From an uncultured Lachnospiraceae bacterium (GTDB lineage Bacteria > Bacillota > Clostridia > Lachnospirales > Lachnospiraceae): a DNA stretch of 40,230 bases. The notes below the pieces were generated by a model. That model was not told the origin of the DNA. It ran no database searches and saw only the letters and a program-made list of their open reading frames with translations. How positions within the stretch are numbered: position 1 is the stretch's first letter; each line of letters opens with the position of its first letter. The position numbers and the translations under genes were made by a program. Positions 15,608 through 22,763 of the stretch are shown here, piece by piece. Location of the stretch: positions 1-40,230 of the forward strand of contig OMZJ01000121.1 in assembly GCA_900315495.1 (NCBI GenBank). The letters run 5' to 3'.

Positions 15608-16627
15608 ATGAAGATACTGGTCACCGGCGGTGCCGGGTACATCGGAAGTCACACCTGTGTGGAGCTGCTGAACGCAGGATATGAAGTTGTCGTGATGGAT
15701 AACCTCTACAACTCCAGCGAAAAGGCGCTGGAGCGCGTGAAGCAGATCACCGGGAAGGATCTGACATTCTACAAGGCAGACATGCTGGACCGCGCCGCGG
15801 TGAAAGACATCTTCGACCGGGAAAAGATTGATGCAGTGATTCATTTTGCCGGGCTGAAGGCGGTCGGCGAGTCCGTCGGGAAGCCGATTGAGTACTATAC
15901 CAACAACATCAGCGGAACACTCATCCTGGTCGATGAGATGCGCCGCCACGGTGTGAAGAACATCATTTTCAGCTCCTCCGCAACCGTATACGGGGATCCG
16001 GCGCAGATTCCGATCACCGAATCCTGCCCGAAGGGCACGCCGACCAACCCCTACGGCTGGACCAAGTGGACACTGGAGCAGATCCTTACCGACCTCCACA
16101 CCGCAGATCCGGAGTGGAACGTCATTCTGCTGCGCTATTTCAATCCGATCGGAGCCCACAAGAGCGGCCTGATCGGCGAGGATCCCAAGGGCATCCCGAA
16201 TAACCTGCTGCCCTATATCGCCCAGGTTGCAATCGGCAAGCTGAAGGTGCTCAACGTCTTCGGCAACGATTACCCGACGCCGGACGGCACCTGCATCCGC
16301 GACTACATCCATGTGGTAGATCTGGCGCGCGGCCACGTCAAGGCCATCGAAAAACTGGCGGATAAAGAGGGCGTATCCATCTACAACCTCGGCACCGGCA
16401 AGGGCTACAGCGTGTTTGACGTGCTTCACGCCTTCGAGAAGGCCTGCGGCCACAGCATTCCGTATGTCATCAAGCCGCGCCGCGCGGGCGATGTCCCGGT
16501 GTGCTACTCCAAATGCGACAAGGCGGCAAAGGAACTCGGCTGGAAGGCAGAGTATGACATCGATGAGATGTGCGCGGATTCCTGGAACTGGCAGGTGAAG
16601 AACCCGAACGGGTACAACGACAACTGA
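15608..16627 (+). CDS. galE: UDP-glucose 4-epimerase
   Basis: The 339-residue protein is a complete extended short-chain dehydrogenase of the GalE type: NAD-binding VTGGAGYIGSHTCVELL (5-21), catalytic S124 in FSSSATVYG, and Y149-x3-K153 in NPYGWTKWTLEQ at the same positions as in the E. coli enzyme. GalE interconverts UDP-galactose and UDP-glucose with tightly bound NAD, closing the Leloir cycle and supplying UDP-Gal for glycans. The ATG follows ACAGGAGGGGATATCATT. It is the second gene of galKE and is followed by a strong terminator 26 nt downstream. Confidence 0.97.
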   Translation: MKILVTGGAGYIGSHTCVELLNAGYEVVVMDNLYNSSEKALERVKQITGKDLTFYKADMLDRAAVKDIFDREKIDAVIHFAGLKAVGESVGKPIEYYTNNISGTLILVDEMRRHGVKNIIFSSSATVYGDPAQIPITESCPKGTPTNPYGWTKWTLEQILTDLHTADPEWNVILLRYFNPIGAHKSGLIGEDPKGIPNNLLPYIAQVAIGKLKVLNVFGNDYPTPDGTCIRDYIHVVDLARGHVKAIEKLADKEGVSIYNLGTGKGYSVFDVLHAFEKACGHSIPYVIKPRRAGDVPVCYSKCDKAAKELGWKAEYDIDEMCADSWNWQVKNPNGYNDN

Positions 16628-16653
16628 TCAAAAGTGATTTTGTGAACGGACTC

Positions 16654-16693
16654 AGAGAGCCGCAGGAATTTGTTTCCTGCGGCTCTCTTTTGG
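16654..16693 (+). terminator. Terminator of galK-galE
   Basis: A 15-bp perfect stem (AGAGAGCCGCAGGAA, 16654-16668, with its complement at 16674-16688), a 5-nt loop, then TTTTGG. The stem may also serve convergent hemZ on the other strand, though no U-tract follows there. Confidence 0.9.
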
Positions 16694-16780
16694 ATGAATC
16701 GTCCGATCGTCTGAGAAGGATGTGCGGTCACAGACTGCGCCCGGCAGCCGACCCCCCCGCGGGCCGACCTGTTGGAATTG

Positions 16781-18340
16781 TCAGTCTTCGGCGAAGAGCC
16801 GGCGCTTCCGGTCGATCATCTCCGCGATATGATTCATGTAGACGTCCAGTTCCCGCGCATTCTCGCACCGCTCGATCCGGATGCCGTTCTCCCCGCGGTC
16901 CCAGACTCGTTTCGTGATTGCTCCTGCCCCCAGCGCCAGAATTGTCTGCTTCTCTTCCATAATCAGGATATTGTAAATGCCGTAGCGGGCCGGGGCCATG
17001 ATCCGGCCCGCCACATCCCGCTGCGCCGGTCTGGCGTAGCCGACATTCTCAAAATTGCCGGACATGTTTTTCTGCCGGTACAGATAATAGGGGACAAGCC
17101 CCATCCGCGCGGCGCCCTCCGCGGCGATGCGCATGGTCTCGTCGGTGTTGCGAATCGTGGAAAATCCGTTCTCCTCGATATACTTCATCATCCGGGACGC
17201 GCGCTTCAGCGCCAGGGAATGCACCGTAAAATCATCCGGTGCCAACCGGACGATCTCATCCACCGTGTGCTGCACGTCCGCCGCGGTTTCCTCCGGAAGG
17301 CCCAGGATGATGTCCATGTTGATGTTGTCCATCCCGGCTTCCCGTGCGCAGGCATAAGCTTCCAGCGTCTGCTGCACCGTGTGCCGCCGGCCGATCAGCC
17401 GCAGCGTGCGGTCGTTCATCGTCTGCGGGTTCACGCTCATCCGGCTGACACCATGCGCTTTCAGGACCCGCACTTTTTCCGCCGTAATGCTGTCCGGTCT
17501 CCCGGCCTCCACCGTAAATTCAATCGGTTCCGGCTGTCCGTCCAGAAAGTATTTCCGGATCATGGAAAGCAGCCGGTCAGACTGGGCGGGACTCAGCGTC
17601 GTCGGCGTCCCGCCGCCGATATAGACCGTGTCCACTACTTTGCCCTGCGCCTTCATCAGCGCAGACGTCTCCCGCATCTCGCGCTCCAGCACATCCAGGT
17701 AGTCGTCCACGCGGTCCTTCCATGCGCCGATGGGGAAACTGGTGAAGGAACAGTACAGGCAGGTCGTGGGACAGAACGGAATATTCACATAAAGGCTGCA
17801 GCCGTTTTCCGTGTGCAGCCGGGAGAGAATCTCCTTCTCCCGTTCCGCGATCTGCGCGGAGAGCACCGCCTTCTCCCTCGACACCTTGTGCTCCGCCATC
17901 ATCCGCTCCGCCGCCTGCTCTTTCGTGCCGCCCTCTTCCAGAATTTCCATGGCAAGCTTCGTCGGGCGGATCCCGATCAGTTCCCCCCAGGGAAGACTTT
18001 TTCCGGTGACCTGAGACAGCGCCCGGTACAGCAGATGCTTGAGCGCGGTTTTCAGCGCGTGGGACTTCTCGTCAAAGACCGCGGCACCGTCTCCAAACTC
18101 CGTGCATTCCTCCGGGAGCGGCGTAAAGGTCAGAAGGCCGGCATTTTCCGGGATGGTGAGGGTCAGCCGGTCGGGCGCATAGACAATCGCGGCTTCAAAC
18201 AGAATCACCGGCCGTTCGGACTTTCTCCGGATCTGCCCGCCCTCCAGAATAACCTGTACTTCCTGCTCCGGCCAGAAAGCCCGGAACATCGCATTGATTT
18301 CATACCGGTAGAGATCCTGGTTCACTGTCACACAGATCAT
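16781..18340 (-). CDS. hemZ: HemZ-type coproporphyrinogen dehydrogenase (radical SAM)
   Basis: The 519-residue protein matches HemZ: an N-terminal region (about 1-175) found in the Firmicute form, then a radical SAM domain with YVNIPFCPTTCLYCSFT (C190, C194, C197 bind the 4Fe-4S cluster), YIGGGTPTTLS, and the HemN-like ALKRASRM and GLVPYYLYRQKNMSGNFENVG (split, about 440-460) regions. The family is annotated as oxygen-independent coproporphyrinogen III oxidation, but many members may have other porphyrin or unknown roles. No other heme gene is nearby. Start ATG 18340 overlaps the upstream HAD stop as ATGA, and the longer open frame upstream is the HAD gene read out of frame. Confidence 0.9.
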   Translation of the reverse strand: MICVTVNQDLYRYEINAMFRAFWPEQEVQVILEGGQIRRKSERPVILFEAAIVYAPDRLTLTIPENAGLLTFTPLPEECTEFGDGAAVFDEKSHALKTALKHLLYRALSQVTGKSLPWGELIGIRPTKLAMEILEEGGTKEQAAERMMAEHKVSREKAVLSAQIAEREKEILSRLHTENGCSLYVNIPFCPTTCLYCSFTSFPIGAWKDRVDDYLDVLEREMRETSALMKAQGKVVDTVYIGGGTPTTLSPAQSDRLLSMIRKYFLDGQPEPIEFTVEAGRPDSITAEKVRVLKAHGVSRMSVNPQTMNDRTLRLIGRRHTVQQTLEAYACAREAGMDNINMDIILGLPEETAADVQHTVDEIVRLAPDDFTVHSLALKRASRMMKYIEENGFSTIRNTDETMRIAAEGAARMGLVPYYLYRQKNMSGNFENVGYARPAQRDVAGRIMAPARYGIYNILIMEEKQTILALGAGAITKRVWDRGENGIRIERCENARELDVYMNHIAEMIDRKRRLFAED

Positions 18341-19026
18341 TTGTTTCCTGCTCCTTTGTTTCCGCAAACTGCCTGTTCCAGTTCCTCCGCCGTGGAGACA
18401 ATCAGGGGAGACCCCAGCCGCTCGAGCACCTGCCGGTCCCGGAATCCCCAGCTCACGGAGATGACATCCATCGCGGCGTTCGCCGCCGTCTCCAGGTCCA
18501 CCTCCGAGTCGCCGATGTACACGGCTGTTTTCCGGTCTGCCGACAGCTCCGCCAGGCAACGATTGACGGTATCCGGTGCAGGCTTCCGCCGCACGCCCGG
18601 CTGTTCCCCAGCCACGGAATCAAAGAGGCCCGGGAAATACTGCCGGATCAATTTCTGGACCGCGGAATCCGATTTGTTGGAAACTACCGCCAGCCGGATT
18701 CCCGCCACGCGCAGGCGCCCCAGCATCTGCGGGATCCCGGGGTACGGCGCCGTGTGGTCCGCACAGTGCACCGCGTAATCCGCCTGAAAGACCGAAAACG
18801 CCTGCTGCAGCACCGCCTCCGGCGTCTCCGGCTGCACAGACAGCTGCATCAGCCGGAATACACCGTTGCCTACCGCCTGCCGGACTTCCTCCCGGCTGCG
18901 CGCGGGAAGATTCACGGACCGGAGTGCGGCATTGACGCTGCCATAGAGATCCTCCAGTGTATCCAGAATGGTTCCGTCCAGGTCAAACACCGCTGTGCGG
19001 TAACCGCCTGCAGATCTGTGATTCAT
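18337..19026 (-). CDS. HAD-superfamily phosphatase, phosphoglycolate-phosphatase-like
   Basis: The 229-residue protein has HAD motif I FDLDGTILDT (about 13-22, nucleophile Asp and acid/base Asp), an alpha-helical cap (about 25-90), motif II VVSNKSD, motif III Lys in VRRKPAPDTV and motif IV YIGDSEVDLETAANA. The architecture is that of Gph/PgmB-like enzymes that dephosphorylate small metabolites; the substrate cannot be read. ATG 19026 follows GGAAGGGAAAACGAT. The frame stays open to 19314 but no homology-like sequence lies before MNHRSAGGYRTAVF. Its stop overlaps hemZ (ATGA), so the two are translationally coupled. Confidence 0.88.
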   Translation of the reverse strand: MNHRSAGGYRTAVFDLDGTILDTLEDLYGSVNAALRSVNLPARSREEVRQAVGNGVFRLMQLSVQPETPEAVLQQAFSVFQADYAVHCADHTAPYPGIPQMLGRLRVAGIRLAVVSNKSDSAVQKLIRQYFPGLFDSVAGEQPGVRRKPAPDTVNRCLAELSADRKTAVYIGDSEVDLETAANAAMDVISVSWGFRDRQVLERLGSPLIVSTAEELEQAVCGNKGAGNK

Positions 19027-19415
19027 ATCGTTTTCCCTTCCTTCCGGCATATTCTCTGTTCCCGCCGAATCGGTTTTACCGTACGTTTTTCCCCTCATCC
19101 AAAATCTCCGCGCGATCACCAGACGTGCATCCTGACAGACAGGGCTGTCCCTCCGTGTCCGTCCGGCAGCCGGACGGAATCCCCCTTGCTGTCTCCGGAG
19201 AATCACACCGGATTTTCTACCAGTCCCGCATTTATTAAAAATCGATTCCTCCGTCAGCCGGCATTGACAAACGCGCGGCGGCCTTATAAGATCTGAATGA
19301 TCTGTTGTCTTCACAGAACGTCATGATATCTCTGCGTTTTTGAGGGCACAGAGGCTTTTTATTGTCTTTTTTTATTGTCTTCAGAGGGAATCCGAGTAAG
19401 GAGGCTGTCCGTCTC
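19027..19415. other. Divergent intergenic region HAD/DUF308-like gene
   Basis: The 389-nt gap holds the strong rightward promoter at 19264-19292. A perfect 9-bp hairpin TCCGTCCGG/CCGGACGGA (19158-19178) lies in the expected leader of the HAD gene. A T-rich repeated tract (CTTTTTATTGT, then CTTTTTTTATTGT, about 19355-19380) follows a weak CTCTG/CAGAG hairpin just before the rightward gene. I could not find a good leftward promoter. Confidence 0.5.
19264..19292 (+). promoter_or_regulatory. Promoter of the DUF308-like gene
   Basis: TTGACA (19264-19269), 17-nt spacer, TAAGAT (19287-19292). The leader of about 115 nt includes the T-rich tract, which could cause partial attenuation. Confidence 0.8.
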
Positions 19416-19961
19416 ATGCTGAAAATGTTAATAACCATGTCAAAGAACATTCTCCTGAATGTTGTCATCATGATCGGCGCAGGCATCGTGCTGATCGCTG
19501 TTCCGCAGTCTCCCAACGTGCTGTTCCGCGCGCTGGGCTTTATCGCCGCAGCCGGCGGCATTGTGCAGTCCGTTCACAACCTGAACCCCAGCAAGAAGAT
19601 CACTGCGGATACCACAATGGATACCGCCACCGGATTCGTCATGATTGTATTAGGTTTCATGATATTGTTCAAGCCGGAACCGTTTACCGGCATCACGGAA
19701 TCTCTGATATCCATCATCATCATGATTTTCGGGATGTACATGCTGTCCCAGTCCATCACACTGAAGCGCTACGGCTACCCCCGCTGGTGGCTGGCCCTGC
19801 TCCTTGCCTGCTTCAACGTCATCATCGCAATCGGCATGTATGTCCGCCCGCTGGCGACGGCCATGGAAATGATCCGGCTGATGGGCGTCATGCTGATCTA
19901 CAATGCCGTGGCCACGGTCATCATCATGTTTGCCGTTGGAAGTACATCAGACGTCAAATAA
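19416..19961 (+). CDS. DUF308/HdeD-like multi-pass membrane protein
   Basis: The 181-residue protein is almost wholly hydrophobic with about six membrane helices in three pairs (roughly 10-50, 62-110 and 120-172) joined by short charged loops. This is the layout of DUF308/HdeD-family proteins. Their function is unknown in Firmicutes; HdeD in enterics is linked to acid stress. ATG 19416 is chosen for AAGGAGG 11 nt upstream; the open frame before it lacks a binding site. The gene is monocistronic with its own consensus promoter and a terminator about 125 nt downstream. Confidence 0.75.
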   Translation: MLKMLITMSKNILLNVVIMIGAGIVLIAVPQSPNVLFRALGFIAAAGGIVQSVHNLNPSKKITADTTMDTATGFVMIVLGFMILFKPEPFTGITESLISIIIMIFGMYMLSQSITLKRYGYPRWWLALLLACFNVIIAIGMYVRPLATAMEMIRLMGVMLIYNAVATVIIMFAVGSTSDVK

Positions 19962-20087
19962 GAGCAGCCGGTCTGTTTCCGGGAAAGCCTGAAGCCATTT
20001 CGGGAGTCCGTGCAGGGGAAGCCTGCCACCGGTTACCATGTTACACATGAGACACACGCAGCGTGACTGTCACAGACAGAACAAATG

Positions 20088-20126
20088 AAAGCGGAGGAAC
20101 CGCAACTACGGTTTCTCCGCTTTTTG
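20088..20126. terminator. Terminator between convergent DUF308-like and radical SAM genes
   Basis: AAAGCGGAG-AACCG pairs with CGGTT-CTCCGCTTT, followed on the plus strand by TTG and preceded on the minus strand by a T-containing tail (CTTTCATTTG). A second hairpin, GCGGCAGAGGC/GCCTCTGCCGC (about 20142-20167), lies closer to the radical SAM stop. Confidence 0.82.
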
Positions 20127-20180
20127 TATGTCTGTTTTCTGCGGCAGAGGCAGAGCGCCTCTGCCGCACTGCTTTATCCT

Positions 20181-21650
20181 TTACGCGTTGGCAGTCTCCG
20201 GCTCCTCGTGGTACAGCGTCGGATCATCCGGCTTGCGCTCCAGCGCTTCCTCGGCAGCCTCTTTCTCAGCGGCGACCTCAGCCTTGTGCTCCTCGCCCCA
20301 GGACGGCTTGTACTCCGCCCACATCTGGTCTGCCACCGGCTTCCAGGTATCGGCATACGGCTTGGTCTTTGCGCAGAGCTCGTCCACTGGCTCCTGATCC
20401 TGGTAATCGGTGTTCACCGCGCCGGTCTTGTGCACCAGGTCGCGCAGGCGCTCCGGATTCTCGAGCATCGGGCACGGACGATAGTGGTTCTCATTGAACG
20501 GCTGGTTGTCGTGGTAAGCCTGGAACAGCGGGCTCCGCAGAACCTCCAGCAGCGAATGGTCGTGGATATTCACATTGGAGTAGTGGATGAACACACACGG
20601 CTCCGCATCGCCCTTCGCGTTGATGTGCAGATAGCGGCGTCCGCCGGCGATGCAACCGCCGACATGCATGCCGTCGTTCTGGAAGTCGAGCGTGAAGATC
20701 GGCTTCGTCGCGCGGAAGTGCTTGAAGCGCTCCACCATCTGGAGTCTCTGCTCCGGCGTCGGCATCAGGTCCACATTGGCGGACTTGCCGACCGGCATGA
20801 AGTGGAAGTACCATGCGAACAGCGCGCCCTTGTCGCAGATCCAGTCAAGGAACTTGTCGCTGGTCACGGTCTCCATGTTTGCTCTGGTGTAGCAGACAGA
20901 GATGCCGAAGGGAAGATGATTCTGCTTCAGCAGATCCATCGCGTGCATGACCTTGTCGTAGACACCCTGGCCGCGGCGCGCATCATTGGTTTCCTCAAAT
21001 CCCTCGACCGAGATGGCCGGGACAAAGTTCTTGACCCGCAGCATGTTCTCGCAGAACTTCTCGTCGATCAGCGTTCCGTTGGTGAATGCCAGGAATTCGG
21101 AATCCGGATGTGCCTCGCAGAGCTTGAAGATGTCATCCTTGCGGACCGTGGGCTCGCCGCCGGTGTAGATGAACATGTAGCAGCCGAGCTTGTTCGCCTG
21201 CTCGATGATGGAATTCATGTCATCGTAGGACAGGTTCAGGCGGTTGCCGTACTGCGCAGCCCAGCAGCCGGTGCAGTGCAGGTTGCAGGCGGACGTCGGA
21301 TCCATGAGGATGGCCCACGGCGCATTACACCCGTACTTCTTGACCGTCTCGTTCTGCTTTGCGGTGCCCTTCAGGCTTGCGTTGGTGATGAAGTTGCGGA
21401 AGAAGGATTTGCGCACACCCGGGTCCAGATCATAGAACTTCAGCGCCAGATCCCACCAGTTGCCCTTCTCCTCCACCAGGAATTTGCGCATGTACGCGCG
21501 CTGGGTCTCGTACCATCCATCCGGAGAATACTTGTCAACCATATCGAGAAGCTTCGGGATGTTGGTCTCCGGATCCTTCTCGAGATAATTCAATGCGCCG
21601 TTGACTACTGCGGCAATCGCATTTGTCTTGATGCCGTCAAATAACCCCAT
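20181..21650 (-). CDS. Radical SAM/SPASM-like protein of unknown function
   Basis: The 489-residue protein has an N-terminal helical region (about 1-108) absent from minimal radical SAM enzymes, then the cluster motif CNLHCTGCW (C122, C126, C129), the GGEP motif YTGGEPTVR (about 162-170), and a SPASM-like C-terminal part with Cys at 333, 352 and 393 around GRRYLHINAKGDAEPC. The tail (about 435-489) is Glu/Ala/Lys-rich. SPASM proteins bind extra Fe-S clusters and usually modify peptides or proteins, but no precursor peptide is obvious nearby. ATG follows CAGGGAGGTTATTAGT. It has its own promoter and a leader of about 165 nt. No gene symbol can be justified. Confidence 0.85.
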   Translation of the reverse strand: MGLFDGIKTNAIAAVVNGALNYLEKDPETNIPKLLDMVDKYSPDGWYETQRAYMRKFLVEEKGNWWDLALKFYDLDPGVRKSFFRNFITNASLKGTAKQNETVKKYGCNAPWAILMDPTSACNLHCTGCWAAQYGNRLNLSYDDMNSIIEQANKLGCYMFIYTGGEPTVRKDDIFKLCEAHPDSEFLAFTNGTLIDEKFCENMLRVKNFVPAISVEGFEETNDARRGQGVYDKVMHAMDLLKQNHLPFGISVCYTRANMETVTSDKFLDWICDKGALFAWYFHFMPVGKSANVDLMPTPEQRLQMVERFKHFRATKPIFTLDFQNDGMHVGGCIAGGRRYLHINAKGDAEPCVFIHYSNVNIHDHSLLEVLRSPLFQAYHDNQPFNENHYRPCPMLENPERLRDLVHKTGAVNTDYQDQEPVDELCAKTKPYADTWKPVADQMWAEYKPSWGEEHKAEVAAEKEAAEEALERKPDDPTLYHEEPETANA

Positions 21651-21793
21651 ACTAATAACCTCCCTGACGCAGCTGATCCTGTAATGATCCCGTCACTCTG
21701 GGTTCCGGGAGGCTGTTTCTTCCTTCCCGCGAACCGGACCGTACGGAGCCTGCTTTCAGGCGCGGCACCGATGATTAATCAGACTGCAGACTG

Positions 21794-21813
21794 TCCGCCG
21801 GATTTCCGGCGGA
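21794..21813 (-). promoter_or_regulatory. 5' hairpin in the radical SAM gene leader
   Basis: TCCGCCGGA and TCCGGCGGA, separated by two bases, form a near-perfect hairpin at about +5 to +25 of the transcript. The rest of the 165-nt leader is GC-rich and foldable but matches no riboswitch that I recognise. Confidence 0.5.
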
Positions 21814-21823
21814 GACTTTCGAT

Positions 21824-21852
21824 ATTTTACCCTGTGAAACCAGGAAAGTCAA
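21824..21852 (-). promoter_or_regulatory. Promoter of the radical SAM gene
   Basis: TTGACT (21847-21852), 17-nt spacer, TAAAAT (21824-21829) on the minus strand. Confidence 0.78.
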
Positions 21853-21968
21853 CCGTTGTGGTCGACGGCCGGCCGCCATCCGCCGCCTTTGTCCGTTTTT
21901 TATCCCGGATATGCGGAATTGTTCCTGACACGACCTGATGTCGTCTGAAAAATGATCTGGATTCCCCC

Positions 21969-21997
21969 TTGCGCTGCGGCAGAATCCATGCTATATT
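21969..21997 (+). promoter_or_regulatory. Promoter of the small unknown gene
   Basis: TTGCGC (21969-21974), 17-nt spacer, TATATT (21992-21997). The transcription start should fall in the first of two direct repeats, and the leader would be about 230 nt. Confidence 0.62.
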
Positions 21998-22003
21998 ATA
22001 TGT

Positions 22004-22046
22004 AGTTTTAAAAACCACTTGCAGGAGTTTTTAAAACCGTTGTAAG
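22004..22046 (+). repeat. Two ~20-bp direct repeats overlapping the transcription start
   Basis: AGTTTTAAAAACCACTTGCA (22004-22023) is repeated as AGTTTTTAAAACCGTTGTAA (22026-22045) with a 22-bp period, close to two DNA turns. The position, directly downstream of the -10 box, is typical of a repressor operator. CACTTGCA and TGTAAGTG around the second copy could also form a hairpin. I do not know the regulator. Confidence 0.55.
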
Positions 22047-22233
22047 TGTTCTGCGTGTCCCCGACACACGGAGGTGACACAGAAATTTCACTCTTTGAGA
22101 ATTCTTTGTACACATTTCCGAGCTATCCTGATTATGGGAAGCGGGGATCTGCCGCACCGGCAGCTTTCCTTCTTCCATTCCATATCCGGATCAGATCGGA
22201 TAAATATACAGCAAGAAGCAGGAGGCAGCGATT

Positions 22234-22497
22234 ATGACGACAAAAGAACTGGCAGCATATTTCAAGAAACATCTCGTACCGGATAAATTCTACAAAATCG
22301 GCGGCTCCCGCAAGAACCGGATCTGTATGGAGAAGCACAAGAACGGCTGGGACGTGTACTTTGACGACAACAAAAAGCATATCGGCACCCTGCATTTCGC
22401 CGACGAGGCGTCTGCGTGCGCCGGGATGAAGAACGAGATCCGCAAGATGATGGAGGCCTTCTACGGCCTGACCTGGGCGGACTCGGCGGCCATCTGA
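22234..22497 (+). CDS. Small protein of unknown function (87 aa)
   Basis: ATG 22234 follows GCAGGAGGCAGCGATT, a strong binding site, and a terminator lies about 110 nt after the stop, so the gene is convincing although I do not recognise the family. The protein is soluble and charged, starts MTTKELAAYFKKHLVPDKFY, has a central KIGGSRKNRICMEKHKNGWD region suggestive of beta strands, and ends with an amphipathic helix (about 58-78). There is no signal peptide, membrane helix or Cys pair. Nothing is co-transcribed. The shape (short helix, beta-rich middle, helix) recalls several small immunity- or DUF-type folds, but I would not assign one. Confidence 0.72.
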   Translation: MTTKELAAYFKKHLVPDKFYKIGGSRKNRICMEKHKNGWDVYFDDNKKHIGTLHFADEASACAGMKNEIRKMMEAFYGLTWADSAAI

Positions 22498-22603
22498 CGA
22501 TTCTGATGATTCTTCCGGCGGCGGCAGCAAACTGCCGACAATGGCATTGACCGACATCCAACGGCATCCATTCAAAATCATCTTTCAACAGGAAATGAAC
22601 AGA

Positions 22604-22638
22604 CAGGCGGGCACTCTTCGCGAGTGCCCGCCTGTTTT
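22604..22638. terminator. Terminator between convergent small gene and GH115 gene
   Basis: CAGGCGGGCACTC (22604-22616) and GAGTGCCCGCCTG (22622-22634) form a 13-bp perfect stem with a 5-nt loop, then TTTTCATTT on the plus strand. On the minus strand the tail TCTGTTCATTT is weaker but usable. Confidence 0.88.
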
Positions 22639-22689
22639 CATTTCCGTATTTCCTGTCTCTTTTTCTGCCCGACGGCAATTCCGGATCAG

Positions 22690-22729
22690 ACTTGCACTGC
22701 TGCCTTCCGTTTTTTGCAGCAGTGCAAGT
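22690..22729 (-). repeat. 14-bp perfect inverted repeat downstream of the GH115 gene
   Basis: ACTTGCACTGCTGC (22690-22703) and GCAGCAGTGCAAGT (22716-22729) enclose a 12-nt loop. It lies 35-75 nt after the GH115 stop with no U-tract on either strand, so it looks like an mRNA 3'-end stabiliser rather than a terminator. Confidence 0.6.
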
Positions 22730-22763
22730 CCTGTCACCGGCCCGGAGATGTCACCTCACCCAC

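Noticed and set aside
16772..18778. A very long plus-strand open frame (668 codons) opposite hemZ and the HAD gene
   Set aside because: It is antisense to two genes with clear motifs, has no ribosome binding site and an Arg/His/Pro-rich, domain-free translation, as expected of GC-rich antisense frames.
21651..21820. Possible riboswitch in the leader of the radical SAM gene
   Set aside because: It is long and foldable, but I could not match it to SAM, cobalamin, FMN, TPP or T-box hallmarks, so only the 5' hairpin is reported.
22074..22286. GTG-started 70-codon frame upstream of and overlapping the 87-residue gene
   Set aside because: The GGAGG is fused to the start codon with no spacing, and it overlaps a gene with a far better site. 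It is more likely leader sequence.
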